This document shows, one piece after another, positions 45,363 to 57,245 of a stretch of DNA of 64,000 bases. The translations under genes and the position numbers were made by a program. The notes beneath the pieces were generated by a model that ran no database searches, had not been told where the DNA came from, and worked only from the letters and a program-made list of their open reading frames with translations. Each line of letters starts with the position of its first letter. Within the stretch, counting starts at the first letter, position 1. The DNA comes from Tetraselmis striata (Eukaryota; Chlorophyta; Chlorodendrophyceae; Chlorodendrales; Chlorodendraceae), in NCBI GenBank assembly GCA_006384855.1, contig VCJN01000349.1, positions 1-64,000 on the forward strand. The letters are read 5' to 3'.

Positions 45363-46430
45363 ATGGGTGTGGGGGAGGACCCCGTTGGCGAAGACGGTAT
45401 GGACATCGACGCGCCTGCGTGGCCGCCGGCGGACGTGGAAGCTGCCGATGAGGGCGTGATACGGAAAGGCGATCCCGGTGACTTCTACATGAAGGTCATC
45501 GCCAAGACGTTCCGGGGAGTATGGCACTACGGCGTGATAACCGGCGTCGTTACCGAGTGGGTATTGGAGGACTACGGCGGGGCGACCCAGTGGCGCGCTG
45601 TTTTCGAGGACGGTGACATTGTGGACCTTCTGCGTTCAGAGGTGAGTGGGCCCGGCCTGCGTGCTGGTGGCACCACTCAACTGCGGTTGTATGAAATCAC
45701 ACGCACCCACCCGGTCGGCGTGGCAGGTTGTGGAGGCTATGGCGGCTGCCCAGGAGCACCCCCCTGTGGATGCGGACGGGGATGCTCGCTTGGTAACCGT
45801 CCATGAAGGCGATGACTTGTCCAGTGAATCACGCACCTTGCCCGGCGTGCGTTCAACACAACCCGGCTGGCGGAGGCCAAGCACAACACTGGCTGCCATG
45901 GCGTGTGCCATGTGCATGTGGTCCTGGGCTATGTCAGCATGGTCAACCTCTTCCCCCTCGCGCCGTTCCACCTGTTTTTTTTTGGCTTGGGAAGGGACTT
46001 CTGGAGGAAATTTGTCACCGTGCAGGGCCACATTGGATTCCGAGCTATGAAGCAGGAAGACCGGCGCCAGGCTTTAGTCCCGATACCCAGCAACTTTGGA
46101 CGCGGGTTGCGCCCTTCGTTTGCGGTGTCCAAGAAGTCGAAAGGTAAGCCCCCCGCCCCCCCCCCCCCCCCCCCGGGCGTGGGCGTGGGCGTGCGCGTGA
46201 CGGCATTCCCCTCCATGACTGCAGGGTCAGGCAAGGTGACGGTGCAGTCCGGCTGGGTCATGGAGGACTGCTTGCACCACATGGAAACGTTTTCCATTCT
46301 TAACGCCGGTCCGCTGTAAGTTCGAGGAGGCCCGGGTGAAGGCGATCATGACCGAGAAGGAGCTTCGCGTCCCCAGGCGGTGCTTGGGCACATGTACAAG
46401 CGCATGCAAGGAGCTGCGTGGTTCGTCACG
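45363..46430 (+). CDS. Tudor/Agenet-like and transposase-like gene of CACTA copy 2
   Basis: Exon 45,363-45,641 (donor GTGAGT) holds YMKVIAKTFRGVWHYGVITG and FEDGDIVDLL, the Tudor/Agenet-like pattern. After an exon starting VVEAMAAAQEHPPVD, the segment to 46,144 holds CHVHVVLGYVSMVNL and LAPFHLFFFGLGRDFW, then FRAMKQEDRRQALVPIP and SFAVSKKSK. An intron with C runs follows, then WVMEDCLHHMETFSILNAG and, past a TAA just after the GPL codons, a section that copy 1 reads as FEEARVKAIMTEKEL. Alanine again replaces the acidic residue expected before P-x-H, so the change predates the split of the two copies. Enzyme activity is therefore doubtful. Confidence 0.4.
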
Positions 46431-46531
46431 CGGTGGGGGTTGCAGAATGTGGTGACGGAGGAGGACGGCCCCGAGCGCAAGGCGCAGGTGGACGCGCTCA
46501 CTAGGGAGGGGGGGACTCGAGACCCAGCGCG

Positions 46532-46650
46532 GCGCCAAGGCGCGGCGGCCGGGGCAGCGCGGCGCCAAGGCGCGGCGGCCGGGGCAGCGCGGCGGCCGGG
46601 GCAGCGCGGCGCCAAGGCGCGGCGGCCGGGGCAGCGCGGCGCCAACGCGA
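46532..46650. repeat. Contracted 30-bp minisatellite of CACTA copy 2
   Basis: Three to four irregular units of the CGCCAAGGCGCGGCGGCCGG-type repeat, including one truncated unit. Confidence 0.85.
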
Positions 46651-46659
46651 GTGGGATGG

Positions 46660-47165
46660 GCGGGGCAGCGGTTGCTACCGAGTGAGGCGTAGCATCGTTT
46701 GCAGTAGCAACGAAGCCTTTCCGGTGTGACGCCGCCTGGATGTAACCCACCAGTACGCGCAAAGTGCAAGTGCAAGCTACTGATGGCGGGGATCCCGCGG
46801 GGGGGGGGGGGGGGGGGGGGGCAGCGGCTGTGGGATAGGCGCGGCAGCGGTTGCTACAGAGTGAGGTGTCGCATCGTTTGCAGTAGCAACGCAGCCTTTC
46901 CGGTTGCATAGTGCGACGCCGCCTGGATGTAACCCAGCAGTACGCGCAAAGTGCAAGTGCAAGTTGCTGGCGGCGGGGATCCACGCGAGGTCGCAGGACG
47001 GTGCGCGAGGGGGGGGGGGGGGGGGGGGGGCAGCGGCTGTGGGATAGGCGGGGCAGCGGTTGCTACCGAGTGAGGCGTAGCATCGTTTGCAGTAGCAACG
47101 CAGCCTTTCCGGTTGCATAGTGTGACACCGCCTGGATGTAACCCAGCAGTACGCGCAAAGTGCAA
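46660..47165. repeat. ~185-bp unit tandemly triplicated only in CACTA copy 2
   Basis: The unit contains CAGCGGTTGCTACCGAGTGA, GCATCGTTTGCAGTAGCAAC, CCTTTCCGGTTGCATAGTG and GTACGCGCAAAGTGCAAGTG, with a G run between units. Copy 1 has it once (about 15,570-15,690). Confidence 0.85.
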
Positions 47166-47210
47166 GTGTTACACGTCCGTGTGCCCCACCCAATGACATT
47201 GCGCCCGACC

Positions 47211-47814
47211 TCACTGACGGCATGTCTCGCTCTCCTTCATCTCCTGGGCCGTCCGCCGCCTCACCCTGCGCACCCCACCAGCCGCGCGTGCCTTCTCGGA
47301 AGCCTCACACACGGCGGCGCGAGTCGCGTCGTGGAACGCGTCCCTGACATGGCGGAACTCCGCCCTCACCGTGGCCGTGGTCGGGCAGGGGACTGCCCGC
47401 TGATGGGTCGCCATGCATGGGTACTTGGGGCCGCACAAAGCCGGGGTGCCGTCGCAGCAACACTCCCAGTCCGTCCGTTGGCCGCAGTCCACGCACATGA
47501 TAGTGCATGTGGCCGCCTCCCGCCACTGCTCGTAGTGCTCCGGTCAACATGGCGACGAGCAAGTCGGCATGTCCCGCAGGTGGCTGCGGGGCGGGTGGCG
47601 CGAGCGCAGCCTCGCTCGCCTCAACAACCCCCTCAGCCCGATCAGTCGCCTCGACCACGGCCTCCTCCGCCTCCTGACGCGGCGCACTAGGCGCATCATC
47701 GTCGCCTGGCAGGGCGTCCCCCCCCGCAACGGCGCCGTCGGCGGTGGCCGACGCCGTCGTGGCGGGGTGTTGTGAGGAGGTGGCCCTAGACATAGGTGGG
47801 GCCGGCACCGCCAT
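47211..47814 (-). CDS. Cys-rich protein gene of CACTA copy 2 (26-bp deletion)
   Basis: Starts at an ATG at 47,814 (MAVPAPPMSRATSS) and is open where copy 1 has a stop. About 26 bp are missing before CVDCGQRTDWECCCDG, between two ACGCA words, which puts the Cys-rich end in another frame. The C-terminal frame then runs to 47,211 (ETCRQ). Confidence 0.4.
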
Positions 47815-48112
47815 GTGTTGCTCCACATGCGGTGCGGTTCCTGACGCGACAGCTCCGTCGCACGAGTACCGGCGCCGGCACCCCACGCCTGCTGGGCTTA
47901 CCACCAACCGGCATGTTTCCTTTGGGAGGCGGTGCATCCGCGTCGGAGGTGAGCGGCGGTGCCTGTGTGGGTGTCGATACTGCCCGGCCATTAGGGCTCC
48001 CGCCGCCTGCCGCTCCGCCGACCCACGCCGCGGCGTGTGCTGCGCCCCGCATAGTCGCCTCGAATATATGACGCGGGGACGGGGGGGGGGGGGGGGGATT
48101 CGTGCGTTTCGT

Positions 48113-48415
48113 ATGTCGGCGGAACGGCGTGCGAAGCTGCGGCTGGCGAAGGTGGTGGAAGTAAGCGTGGCGGCGTCGGCGGCGTATTACTGTGCGTGCA
48201 TGCGTGCGCAACCCCGCGGCGGCAAGCGCCGGACTCGGCGTGTGCCGGCGGTAGAGCTGCGAAGCCATGGACACGGTACGGGATGCCAAGTCTGGCTAAG
48301 CAACTGCCGAGGCTGGCGGCTTAACCCCCATGTCCGGCGGTTGAGGGACGGAAAGTGCGTAGAAGTTGATCGGCAAAGCGGGCATATAAGCCTGGCTGTG
48401 CTAGGTTCCTATTAA
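48113..48415 (+). CDS. Small basic protein frame of CACTA copy 2
   Basis: Counterpart of 16,670-16,972 (MSAERRAKLRLAKVVEVSV ... SLAVLGSY). The reading frame and length are the same in both copies, which suggests selection or very recent divergence. Confidence 0.35.
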   Translation: MSAERRAKLRLAKVVEVSVAASAAYYCACMRAQPRGGKRRTRRVPAVELRSHGHGTGCQVWLSNCRGWRLNPHVRRLRDGKCVEVDRQSGHISLAVLGSY

Positions 48416-48845
48416 GTAATGGCGGTTTGTGCTAAGTAATTCGTAGGGGTGGACCATGCAGCGCAGGTAGGGGGCGGTATAAATGAGGCCGGGCACATAT
48501 ACTGCTCCACGAAACGACACTGTGGCACGTGTAGTTGAATAGACCCCCCCCCCCCCCCCCCCCCCCCACCCCCCGCCGGGTCGGCCCGCCGACCCGCCAC
48601 GGCATGTAATATCTGTCATGCATCGCCGGGGTATGTGTGAGTGGATGCCCCGCCGCCACATCCCCCCCCCCACCCCCCCACCCCCCCATTTACACTTGTG
48701 CACTCATTAAGTTTGGGCTGGTTTCGGAGAAATACATGTACGTATGTATATACATACAATGGAACGTAGGACCTGCGCGGAAAGAGGCGGGGCTGGCGGA
48801 GTGCGTTGGGGGTGCGTAGAGTAGCGTGTTGGTGAGATTCGGGTT

Positions 48846-49320
48846 GCATCGGACGCCGGATGCCCATCCACCCAGCGTAAAAGGCGCGTACGTAATATTC
48901 ACACTATATTAACACACAAATGTGTGAAAACCGGACATGCCGTGCCGGATGGGTGGGAATACGGCGTCCGATGCAGCCAAAACCCCAGCAACACGCTATT
49001 CTATGCACAGCCAATGCACTCCGCCAGCACCGCCTCATTCTCTGTCGATTTCGAAAACGCCTTCACATTATCCACCGCTAATTGCAATTGCCACCGTGTA
49101 ATGTTGTCACGATGTGCGCACACAACAACACTTACTACCGGTTCCCACGCGGATGGAGGCGGGGCTTGCGGAGTGCACTGGCGGTGCGTAGAGTAGCGTG
49201 CTGTAAATACTTGGGGTGCATCGGACGCCGGATGCCCATCCACCCGGCGTAAAAGACGCGTAATATTCACACTATATTAACACACAAATGTGTGAAAACC
49301 GGACATTCCGTGCCGGATGG
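48846..49320. repeat. 368-bp tandem array of CACTA copy 2, one unit fewer than copy 1
   Basis: GCATCGGACGCCGGATGCCC occurs at about 48,847 and 49,217 with the inverted partner about 80 bp after each. Confidence 0.8.
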
Positions 49321-50214
49321 ATGGGAATACGGCGTCTGATGCAGCCAAAACCCCAGGAACACGCTATTCTATGCACCGCCAATGCACTCCATCCGCAACC
49401 CCCGCCTCATTCCCAGTCGTACGTGCTTGTGCACACGCACGGAATGCTTGCACTGCTCCGAAAGCACTGTCACATACCCCGCTCATTGGGTACAGATTGC
49501 GGCGCATGCACGGCTAAATATTTGTTTACATAAACCCGGGGGGGGGGGGGGTATGGGGGGGGGGGGCACAGTGTCCCGCTACTCACCCTGCATTGGATTA
49601 GGGCGACGATTGCAAACAAGACGAGGAGGCGCGAATGAACTGCTCCGAAACCACGCGATGTGCCCGGTGACCTCCATATCCAGCACGTCCACCGATGCAA
49701 GTAATAGGGACAGGACCCCCCCCGCCCCCCCCCCCCCCCCCCCCCACCCGCCAAAGTGGAGGAAGTGTAGGAGCACAACCGGAGCATGACGTGATCCATT
49801 GTCGCTTATTTACAAGCACGGGCGGTGCTGCCAGACCCGATCGTCTACGGCCGATATAATATTCACACTATATTAACATCGGTGCACACCGCCGCACACC
49901 GCCGCACAACGCTGCGCGCGCACATTCGTCGCGCACATATACGCGCGCCCTACCGCACATATTATCCCGGATTCACTCGGTGAAACCGCGTATTCATTAC
50001 GCCGTGCTACTTCAACAATAAACATTGCGAAATTACACCGACACAATGCCGCACCGACTAGCTCTTGACAATACGTGCATATAAATAGTAGTGGCGCGCT
50101 GCTCCTTGCCTCCGATGTGTCGTTGACTGCTGCGGAAGGCGGTCGTCGACTGGGTGTTAGGTTCTCCACCTCGGCCGCCCCCCCCGCCCCTTCACCGCTC
50201 ACAGCGCCATGGTA

Positions 50215-50790
50215 GACCTCGCCCCCCGGGCAAAAGTGGGCGGCGAGCCTTGTTGTCTCGCGTGTCCGCGCCGCCGGCATCGAGGAGGACGAGAAAGACA
50301 TGAGGAAACGCGTGACAAGGTGGGCGCGCAACAAAACACTCCACCCTCCACATGAGCACGCACCCACTCGTGGCTAACTTGTGCCGCGCGCAGGTTCGTC
50401 CGGGAGCGCCGTAAGGCCCACCTCAACGCCAAGGCTTCCACAGTGCCAGCGGCGCAACTCGTGGTGGCCGAGGAGGCCGCATCCTCAGCCGCTTGGAGGC
50501 GAAACGATTGTGGCTTGTTGTGGGCGTCTGGGCACAGGGGGCGTCCCGACGCCAAGGTAAGGAAGCTCATGGCGGCGTCGTCGACGGCACAGCCTCCCGG
50601 GGTGGTGAAGACACTGACGGATGACAAGAAGCGGAAGAGGCCAGTGAAGAAGCGCCGAGGTAAGAAACTGACGGTCGCGGAGTCGGAGGCGGAGTCGGAG
50701 TCGGAGTCGGAGGCGGAGGCGGAGGCGGAGGCAGCGAGATCGTCGAAGCGGAGGGTCCCCCGGGCACGCAAGAACAAGAACAAGCAGTAG
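50215..50790 (+). CDS. Basic nuclear-type protein gene near right end of CACTA copy 2
   Basis: Counterpart of 19,187-19,691. The frame after the second exon stays open through the codons where copy 1 has a stop, and continues to DKKRKRPVKKRRGKK, an ESESESEAEAEA tract and RKNKNKQ. Several nuclear-signal-like basic clusters are present. Confidence 0.45.
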
Positions 50791-51498
50791 CCCCCGCCCC
50801 CTTACCCCCCTCCCCTCACTCCCCCGGTGGGAGCGGCGGGCGGCGGGGGGGGGGGGGGGGGGACCACGCCCGCCCCCCCCCCCCCCCCCCCCGCGCCCCC
50901 CGCCACATGCCCCGACGGCAGCTGTCGCGAATATTGTAATTCAAACATTCTTCGGCAAACCGCTGCCTGCCCCCGCCCTCCCCCTCGCGAATATTTATGT
51001 AACGTGAGCATTCTTTGGCAAAACATGGCAGCCAAACCGCCCATCTGATGACCTTTGATCGGACGGCTGGCAGGCCCGTTCAGCAGTACTAGCTATAATG
51101 TACACAAAATTCCCCAGTGTTACCAAATACGTACGGCTGCGATTTGCGCTCCCATGTACTAATAGTCGTAGTTATCCACAAGACGACTCGTCATCGCGCC
51201 CGGGTTCGTACTAGATACCCGGTACCGGCTTAATAAATATATCGCGTACTACCCGGTACTACACGGACAACCTTGTACCTTATACCTGTACGCCAGTGCC
51301 ATGTAACAATTCACCGGGCTAGTACGACTACCAGAATGATGACAAAAAGGATTTATCGCCCGCCGGCAATAACGCCGGATGTACTCGCACGTAACTGGAT
51401 GGACGTGCCGCCACCAGCAGCAGCCTTCACGGATAAATAATAGTCGCTAGTAGTAGTGCTTCGTCACCCGTATGTCACATCTGAATCTCACAGTGGTA

Positions 51499-51739
51499 AG
51501 GGGCGGGGTACGCAGCCGTATTGTTGCCGGGGAGCGCCTAGAATCGGTCAGGTTCCTCGGCGGACGGGGCCACCCGGAACGCTTCATATCGGCAAGCGAT
51601 GAAGCGGCGGAGATGGGTTGTCCACGCATGCACGGCGATGGCAAGGAGTTGGAGTAGGGGCTTGAGCATGTCTCGACGCTTGCAATGTCTCCCCGTCTCG
51701 CGGTTGACGAAGAGGGTGATGTTGTGGGTGTCCACGGCC
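51499..51739. other. No gene called; right flank of CACTA copy 2
   Basis: Coding-like sequence of unknown type between the CACTA element and an LTR fragment, probably retroelement debris. Confidence 0.35.
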
Positions 51740-51905
51740 ACCTTCTGCCTTTGCAATGCTTTTATTATGTCTACTCGTGTTCTACCCACAAAGGGCGCAA
51801 CGACAGGTGCCTAGCAGCGCAATAACCCGTACCACTTAGCAGCACGGTAGCCGGAAAAGCGGTTAGGGAAAGGAGGAAACCCCAAAAACGAGTTCAGAAC
51901 AAACC
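51740..51905 (-). mobile_element. LTR-retroelement fossil: terminal-repeat fragment
   Basis: Minus-strand blocks GGGGTTTCCTCCTTTCC, AACCGCTTTTCCGGCTACCG and GGTACGGGTTATTGC match the repeats at 7,609, 12,590 and 43,589. Truncated; broken. Confidence 0.5.
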
Positions 51906-52369
51906 ACCCCGAACTAAACTGAGTTCTGCACAACCCTGGTTTCAACTTCCAAGTTCCCTCGCATACCTAAGGTTAACAAAAAGGATTATCCAGGATTAAG
52001 CAGTGCGGAATCAGTCGGAAACAGGAGGAAAAATTATATGACATAGAAAATTAAATTGATCTGATACATGTAAGAAAAAATGACTCAGTCGCTATATAAG
52101 ACGGACGGGCATTGGAAGGGCGACGGGCTGCTGGCTTAAATTATCCCTCTGGATAGGAGTATCGGACGAGTCTGTGGCTTCTTATATTGGCTGGATCTGC
52201 GTACTACTGCTAGGACAGTGACGATGACGATATCATCATCCATCCTTACCGTTGGTCAGCACGCGGCGCTGCCCCAGAACCCACCAGGCTGCCTCCAAAA
52301 TGTTGAACAGCTGCGCGCATAGCTCTTGACAGGTAGCCGTCACAGCACCTGGTGTCCGAAAGCGTCGAT
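51906..52369. other. AT-rich upstream region of the histidine-phosphatase-like gene
   Basis: No coding exon. A TATATAAG word at about 52,093 lies about 275 bases before the start codon and could be a promoter element, but this is weak. Confidence 0.35.
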
Positions 52370-53771
52370 ATGATGGTGGCCGCGGCGGTGCCGGCGCCCG
52401 ACAGCGCGCGCGCCGGACGGATGACGCCAACCGGCGCCGGTCCGACTCCGACGCCGCTCCTCTATGCACCCCCAAGGCCCCGTTGTCTCACAGCAGCTGC
52501 AGCGATGCCTTGCCGCCTGAAGACAGCTTCCCAGGCGGGAGTTGTTCAAGAGGGCGAGGGGGCACGGCTAAGCAAGCGGCATCTGCTCCGGCTGGCGGCG
52601 GGGATGTGCGGGGTGGCTGGGCTGTCATCCCCGCGGGAAGCTCAGGCCGCGCTGGTGCAGTTCCCGGTGACGGAGCTCAACAACACTTATTACCTCGTGC
52701 GCGCGGGGCAGGGCGTGCGGGAAGCGCAGGGCGTGGTGTACACCAATCCCGTAGCGAAGACGTCCATGGACTCGGGACTGAGCGAGGACGGCAAGAGGCA
52801 GGTGGTGAAGGGCAGCGCGCCCGCGCTGATGGCCGCGCTCGGCCGTGACGGCACCCCATGGCTGTGGCCAAGCATCAACCAGCGGTCCTACCAAACGGCG
52901 GAGATTCTGGGTGAGAGCAGCGCCGCGCTCGTCTTGTTCCTTGGTATGCTGTATGCGCGTAGTACCTTTTCCTGTGCGTGCACCTTAGTGTATCCCTGCG
53001 GCTGGTTGTGCACCCAGCCGCACTGTTCCAGGTGGGCCGCAATCGCATTGTGCCAGAGTATTCCTTTCTTGATGCGCGAGGGCTTGGCGCTTTGGAGGGT
53101 GCCAGGTGAGCGGGCGCCTCCATGGGGTGTTGCGCCTAAACCAAACTCGGTGTGTTCATACACCGGGCTGCGCCGACCGTCTGAGTGGGTGGCTGCTGGG
53201 ATGGCAGGCTGGATGTTGCAGATGCAGTGGTGGCGGCGGGGGACGCGCTGGACCCATCATGGCACATGACGCCCGGGACAGATGGCACGCCCAATGAAAG
53301 TGTGTACGATGTACTGGTGAGCCTCCGACCTTTCATTCCGCTGCCTGCGTGGCGCTGCTGTGCCGCTGCGTGCCGCTGCTGTGCCGCCGCTGGCCTCACC
53401 CGCCCTTCGGTGCCGCTTCACCAGGTACGCATGCGCCAGCTGCTGTCTGTCACAGAGACACAGTACTATGGAGAAACCGTTATCATCATCTCCCCCGACT
53501 CGGATTGCCTCAGCATCCTACAGGTGCTGCGCCACACAGTCCAAGATTGCGGGCTGCCTGAGGATATGCAGGAGCACAACAAAAATGGGCCGAAAGTGCG
53601 GCTGATCACTGATCCTGGCTGCCGCAGGCAGCAACGATGGGCGCCGACCTGCGCCAGCACAGGCAATTTGCGCAGAAGCCAGGCGAAGTGCGGCTACTGC
53701 AGGTTGGTACAGCGGAGCGAGATGACTCTCCCATGTCCATCCCCTGCCCGCGCCCCCCGGCCTGTGTGTGA
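52370..53771 (+). CDS. Plastid-lumen histidine-phosphatase-like (phosphoglycerate-mutase-like) protein, likely pseudoenzyme
   Basis: Five exons (52,370-52,910; 53,018-53,105; 53,208-53,316; 53,425-53,523; 53,628-53,771) give 326 residues with consistent phases. Residues ~1-70 are an Ala/Pro/Arg-rich chloroplast transit peptide. KRHLLRLAAGMCGVAGL plus a final AQA-A is a thylakoid-transfer signal. The mature part begins VQFPVTELNNTYYLVRAGQG, then TNPVAKTSMDSGLSEDGKRQ, WLWPSINQRSYQTAEIL, NRIVPEYSFLDARGLGALEG, DGTPNESVYDVL, RQLLSVTETQYYGETVIII and PGEVRLLQVG. This order matches the plant family of phosphoglycerate-mutase-like plastid proteins. The normal RHG catalytic motif is RAG here, as I recall for plant relatives too, so phosphatase activity is unlikely. 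Exon edges 1-3 rest on phase matching. Function unknown. Confidence 0.8.
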
Positions 53772-54124
53772 GCCTTGCGCATGGCGGCAGCATCGATCCT
53801 GCGGCATATGCATATGATGATGTGAGTGGATGGAGACAGGGATGTCCCTGTGAACACAGAAACTTTGAGAACTACGCTTATCTCAGCATCCACATCTATG
53901 CCTGGAACATGTTGCCAACCACTTGTTCAAGACTCAGACCACTTGCAGCGTAGGGGACACTGAGGACTTGGCACAGGGTCCGGCAAGCGCTGCTGAGCCA
54001 TCGCTTTTCCCAGATGCTTTAAGCAACCGGCACGTTGGTTCCATGCACGCCCTGTCCTAGTTTTAGGAGAGCAAACCATGGCTGCAGGCGTCCGGAATGA
54101 AGCAGAAATGCGCCTCTATGGCGG

Positions 54125-54164
<40 letters not shown>

Positions 54165-57100
54165 ATGCCCCCCCCCCCCCCCCTCTCACATGCATGCACG
54201 CACGCACGGACGCACACACACACACACACACACACACAGTGTTGTACGTCCCTACTAGCCCGCCACGTCTGTGGGTCCCGGTGCGACCCGGGGACTGTGG
54301 GAGGGAGCGTGAAGCGCGGAGAGTGGCTGGTTACAGACAAGTGACCATGCCCGCCTGGGTGCCGCACGCATCTAGGCAGGCGTTGCGGTGCCTGGTGGGC
54401 GCGCGGTGCTAGTGCGGACCATCAATGAGGATATGCACTTAAGTACTAAAGCATTCAGTAGCTACATTGTACATATGCAGTAGTGCACCAACACTGATGT
54501 CAACACTCTCTCTCTCATCGATTAATACCTGCCACTGTTCATGCCGTGAACTTCACATTGAACACACGCGCATATCTGTGCAGCTTTCTTGGTGGTTGCA
54601 CACATGCAGTTACTGCATTCAATTGTATCAACCAATGAACATACCATATTATATATAGTTATAGTATATAATTGTGCCTGTATATACATATATTTTGCCC
54701 TACCCTAGTTGTAGTGCCGACTGTGGGTAGAGGGAAATATGGCAAGGTTTGCAAGAATGAAGTGCTGCTGGCACCACCCTGGATTGCGTGATGGGAGATT
54801 ATTTTAAGAATCACCACTACCCTGCATGAGCACCCTAGCAAGATGACACCGGGATATTCATCGTGCTGCAGCACTAGCTCAAAACATTTTCACGATGAGT
54901 AGCCCATGCTTCGCAGTCCTGCTGGGAAGGGAATCGGGGCACGTGTAGGCACCTTTGGGACTGAAAACGTAAAAATAGGTTGAAACATGCAACGTCTGGC
55001 CACATCATGGGCGGTCAGCTATACGGCACGTGCATATGCTTGATACCCAATAGTATTTGGTGGTGAGACAGTGCGTTGCGTGTGCTTGCACACAAACCAC
55101 TCATACTTGGCCCATGCATCCCCCCGCCCTCTAGCGATGCACATGGGCGCCATGCTTTACCCTCCCTTTTTCACAACATTGTTTGTATCGCCGACGCACT
55201 GAAGGGCACGCCATTCTCGTTCCACTGGGATCACGATGACACGCTATGGGCAGTCACCTATCTATCCACTTCTATAGTGAAGCATCGCGCACCCCATCGG
55301 CAAGGAGGCCGCAAGAACCCTCTCACGTTTTGTTGCTCCAACACTTTAGGCACGATTTTGGCCATCAATGGTTTTGCTCCTTAACCTGCGGAATCGATAA
55401 ATAATAGGGCTTGTCCCTTATCCGAAATGACCAGGTTTCAATGCCCTGCATGCGTCGTGGAAAGTCAAGGTTCAATACCAAGGGCGATGTGTGTGAGGCG
55501 GCAAGCGTGGCCCATGTCTATAGGTGATGGCGCTCTGCTTTGCGGTTACGAAGCGCCATCCCTGCACGCAGTGCTTCGGCAATTATGCGGTAACCACTGG
55601 TGGCGACGACTGCCGCAATTGAATCTACTACACCCCTCCACATAAGTCCGGGTTTTGCATTTTCGATCGCAAAGCGCATGCATGGGCAAGGATAACGCCG
55701 GCTGCATGTGCATACATGCTAAGTACAGTGGGAATAGTTTGGGCAAACGCCTATTGTGCGCTTTATACCCACCCGAGCGACAATACGACCATTTGTGGGC
55801 GCCCTTTTAAAAACGCGAAATCAGTGCATGATGCGTTGGCGCTGGAAAATTGCGGGCTGCGCCAACCGTCCAAACCTATGGAAATAGCGGCACTCGTCGC
55901 ACCAAACTCGGTGAATACGGTCCTTGGCATAAGTTGCACACACCGTGCGTGTAGGCCACTGAAAGCATGTCGCTGTAGGCACGACGTGACACCCCTGACG
56001 ACAAGTTGGCCACGGTGGCGAGCAGTTTTGGGGTGAAAATGCTGATGTTTCAGTGGCGAACGCACGTAGGAGAGGCGCTCGATGGCCCCCTTGGCGTAGG
56101 GCAATGCTCTACTATGGGGGCGTGTGGTGGAATGCCAGTTGCACCGTTTCGTGGGCGGGGTGGCACGGTAGGGGCGTGAAATTCCTTGAAAAATGCTGTG
56201 GAAAATGGCATTTTGGTTGGTAGATGTGTGTATCGCTAGGAGGCGGCACATGCCAAGTGTTGGTGGCCGTGGTCATCCACACACATAACGCTCTCGCGCA
56301 ACCGAGTATAAGCCCCACACGCACTTGGCGCAAAGCCACGCGCCCGACATGGGTGGGCACATGAGGCAGTGAGGGGCAACTTGGATGATCATCTTTGGGG
56401 ATTTTTTCGGGGCCCCAAAAAATCGAATTTTTGACTTTGAAAGATTGGTTTCGACGCAGATTTGAACGAGGAATTGCGTGGTATTTTTGAGAAGTTTTCT
56501 GAGCAAACCCTGAGAAGTTATAGCGTTTTAAAGCCAAGGGGGTGTTGCTGGGCGTGGCCAACATTGATGCCCTGTCAGTATCGCAACACGACATGTACTA
56601 TCTAGCCGCCGCCCACACGGCTGCACCCCAACCGAATGCACCCGAGCCCCTCGTCAATGTGTTTCCTCACGCGTTCATGGCCATCCCGCCGTTTGGTTGT
56701 CCATTCACGCGCGTCGGCGTGTGCGTGATACCGACCCTGGTTTTGGTGCAGTTGCAGGCGACGCCCATCCACGCACCAAGTGCAGCGTGACACCCTAGTC
56801 AAAGGTCTTTAAACTTCGGCTTGAGCCACTCGTCATGCAGGTCTTATAAAACCCTCTGAGGTTCCAGGGTTTCGTCTCACATACCCTACGTTCAGGTACC
56901 CTAGACTTCTGAAGTCTTGAGACTGCCGCGAAACGGGACCCCAAACTTATGTGAAAGGGGTGTATTAACAAGCGCCACCGGAGCCTTTTCCCGTAATATT
57001 AATAAGGCTGTACGCCCTAAGCGATTTATTTATAGACCTAGCAAGCGGAGCGGCGCGCGTGTCACGCGCTTCTTGCGCGCCCTCAGCCCGCGCCTGCCAA

Positions 57101-57214
57101 TGCCGCACAGCCGGGTTCGGCCACCGCGACGATGGTCAGACTGCTCCTGCCCCGCGCCGATCACCCCCTCACCTGCACGGAAAGATCGGCGCCGGCGCCA
57201 TACCCCGCCCCCCC

Positions 57215-57245
<31 letters not shown>

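Larger units (their letters stand above)
44474..51495 (+). mobile_element. CACTA (EnSpm/CMC-type) DNA transposon, copy 2, both ends intact
   Basis: Same ends as copy 1 (CACTGTGAGATTCAG... and its complement) and a different 3-bp target duplication, GTA, at 44,471-44,473 and 51,496-51,498. Different duplications show two separate insertions and rule out a segmental duplication of one locus. Length 7,022 bp against 7,148 in copy 1. Most single-copy parts match at well above 95% by eye. Differences are concentrated in tandem arrays: a shorter 30-bp minisatellite, one 368-bp unit fewer, but three copies instead of one of a ~185-bp unit at 46,660-47,160. Confidence 0.9.

Noticed and set aside
13254-51495. 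Segmental duplication as the source of the two 7-kb repeats
   Set aside because: The similarity stops exactly at the inverted ends, and each copy has its own 3-bp target duplication.
53524-53627. Continuation of histidine-phosphatase exon 4 through this stretch
   Set aside because: The frame reads on, but the family's closing GEVRL block is found in another frame after a CAG acceptor at 53,627, and the exon 4-5 join restores it in phase.
55716-56594. Protein-coding genes in the long intergenic interval
   Set aside because: Frames on the two strands overlap and show no domain, splice pattern or repeat-independent signal that I can defend.
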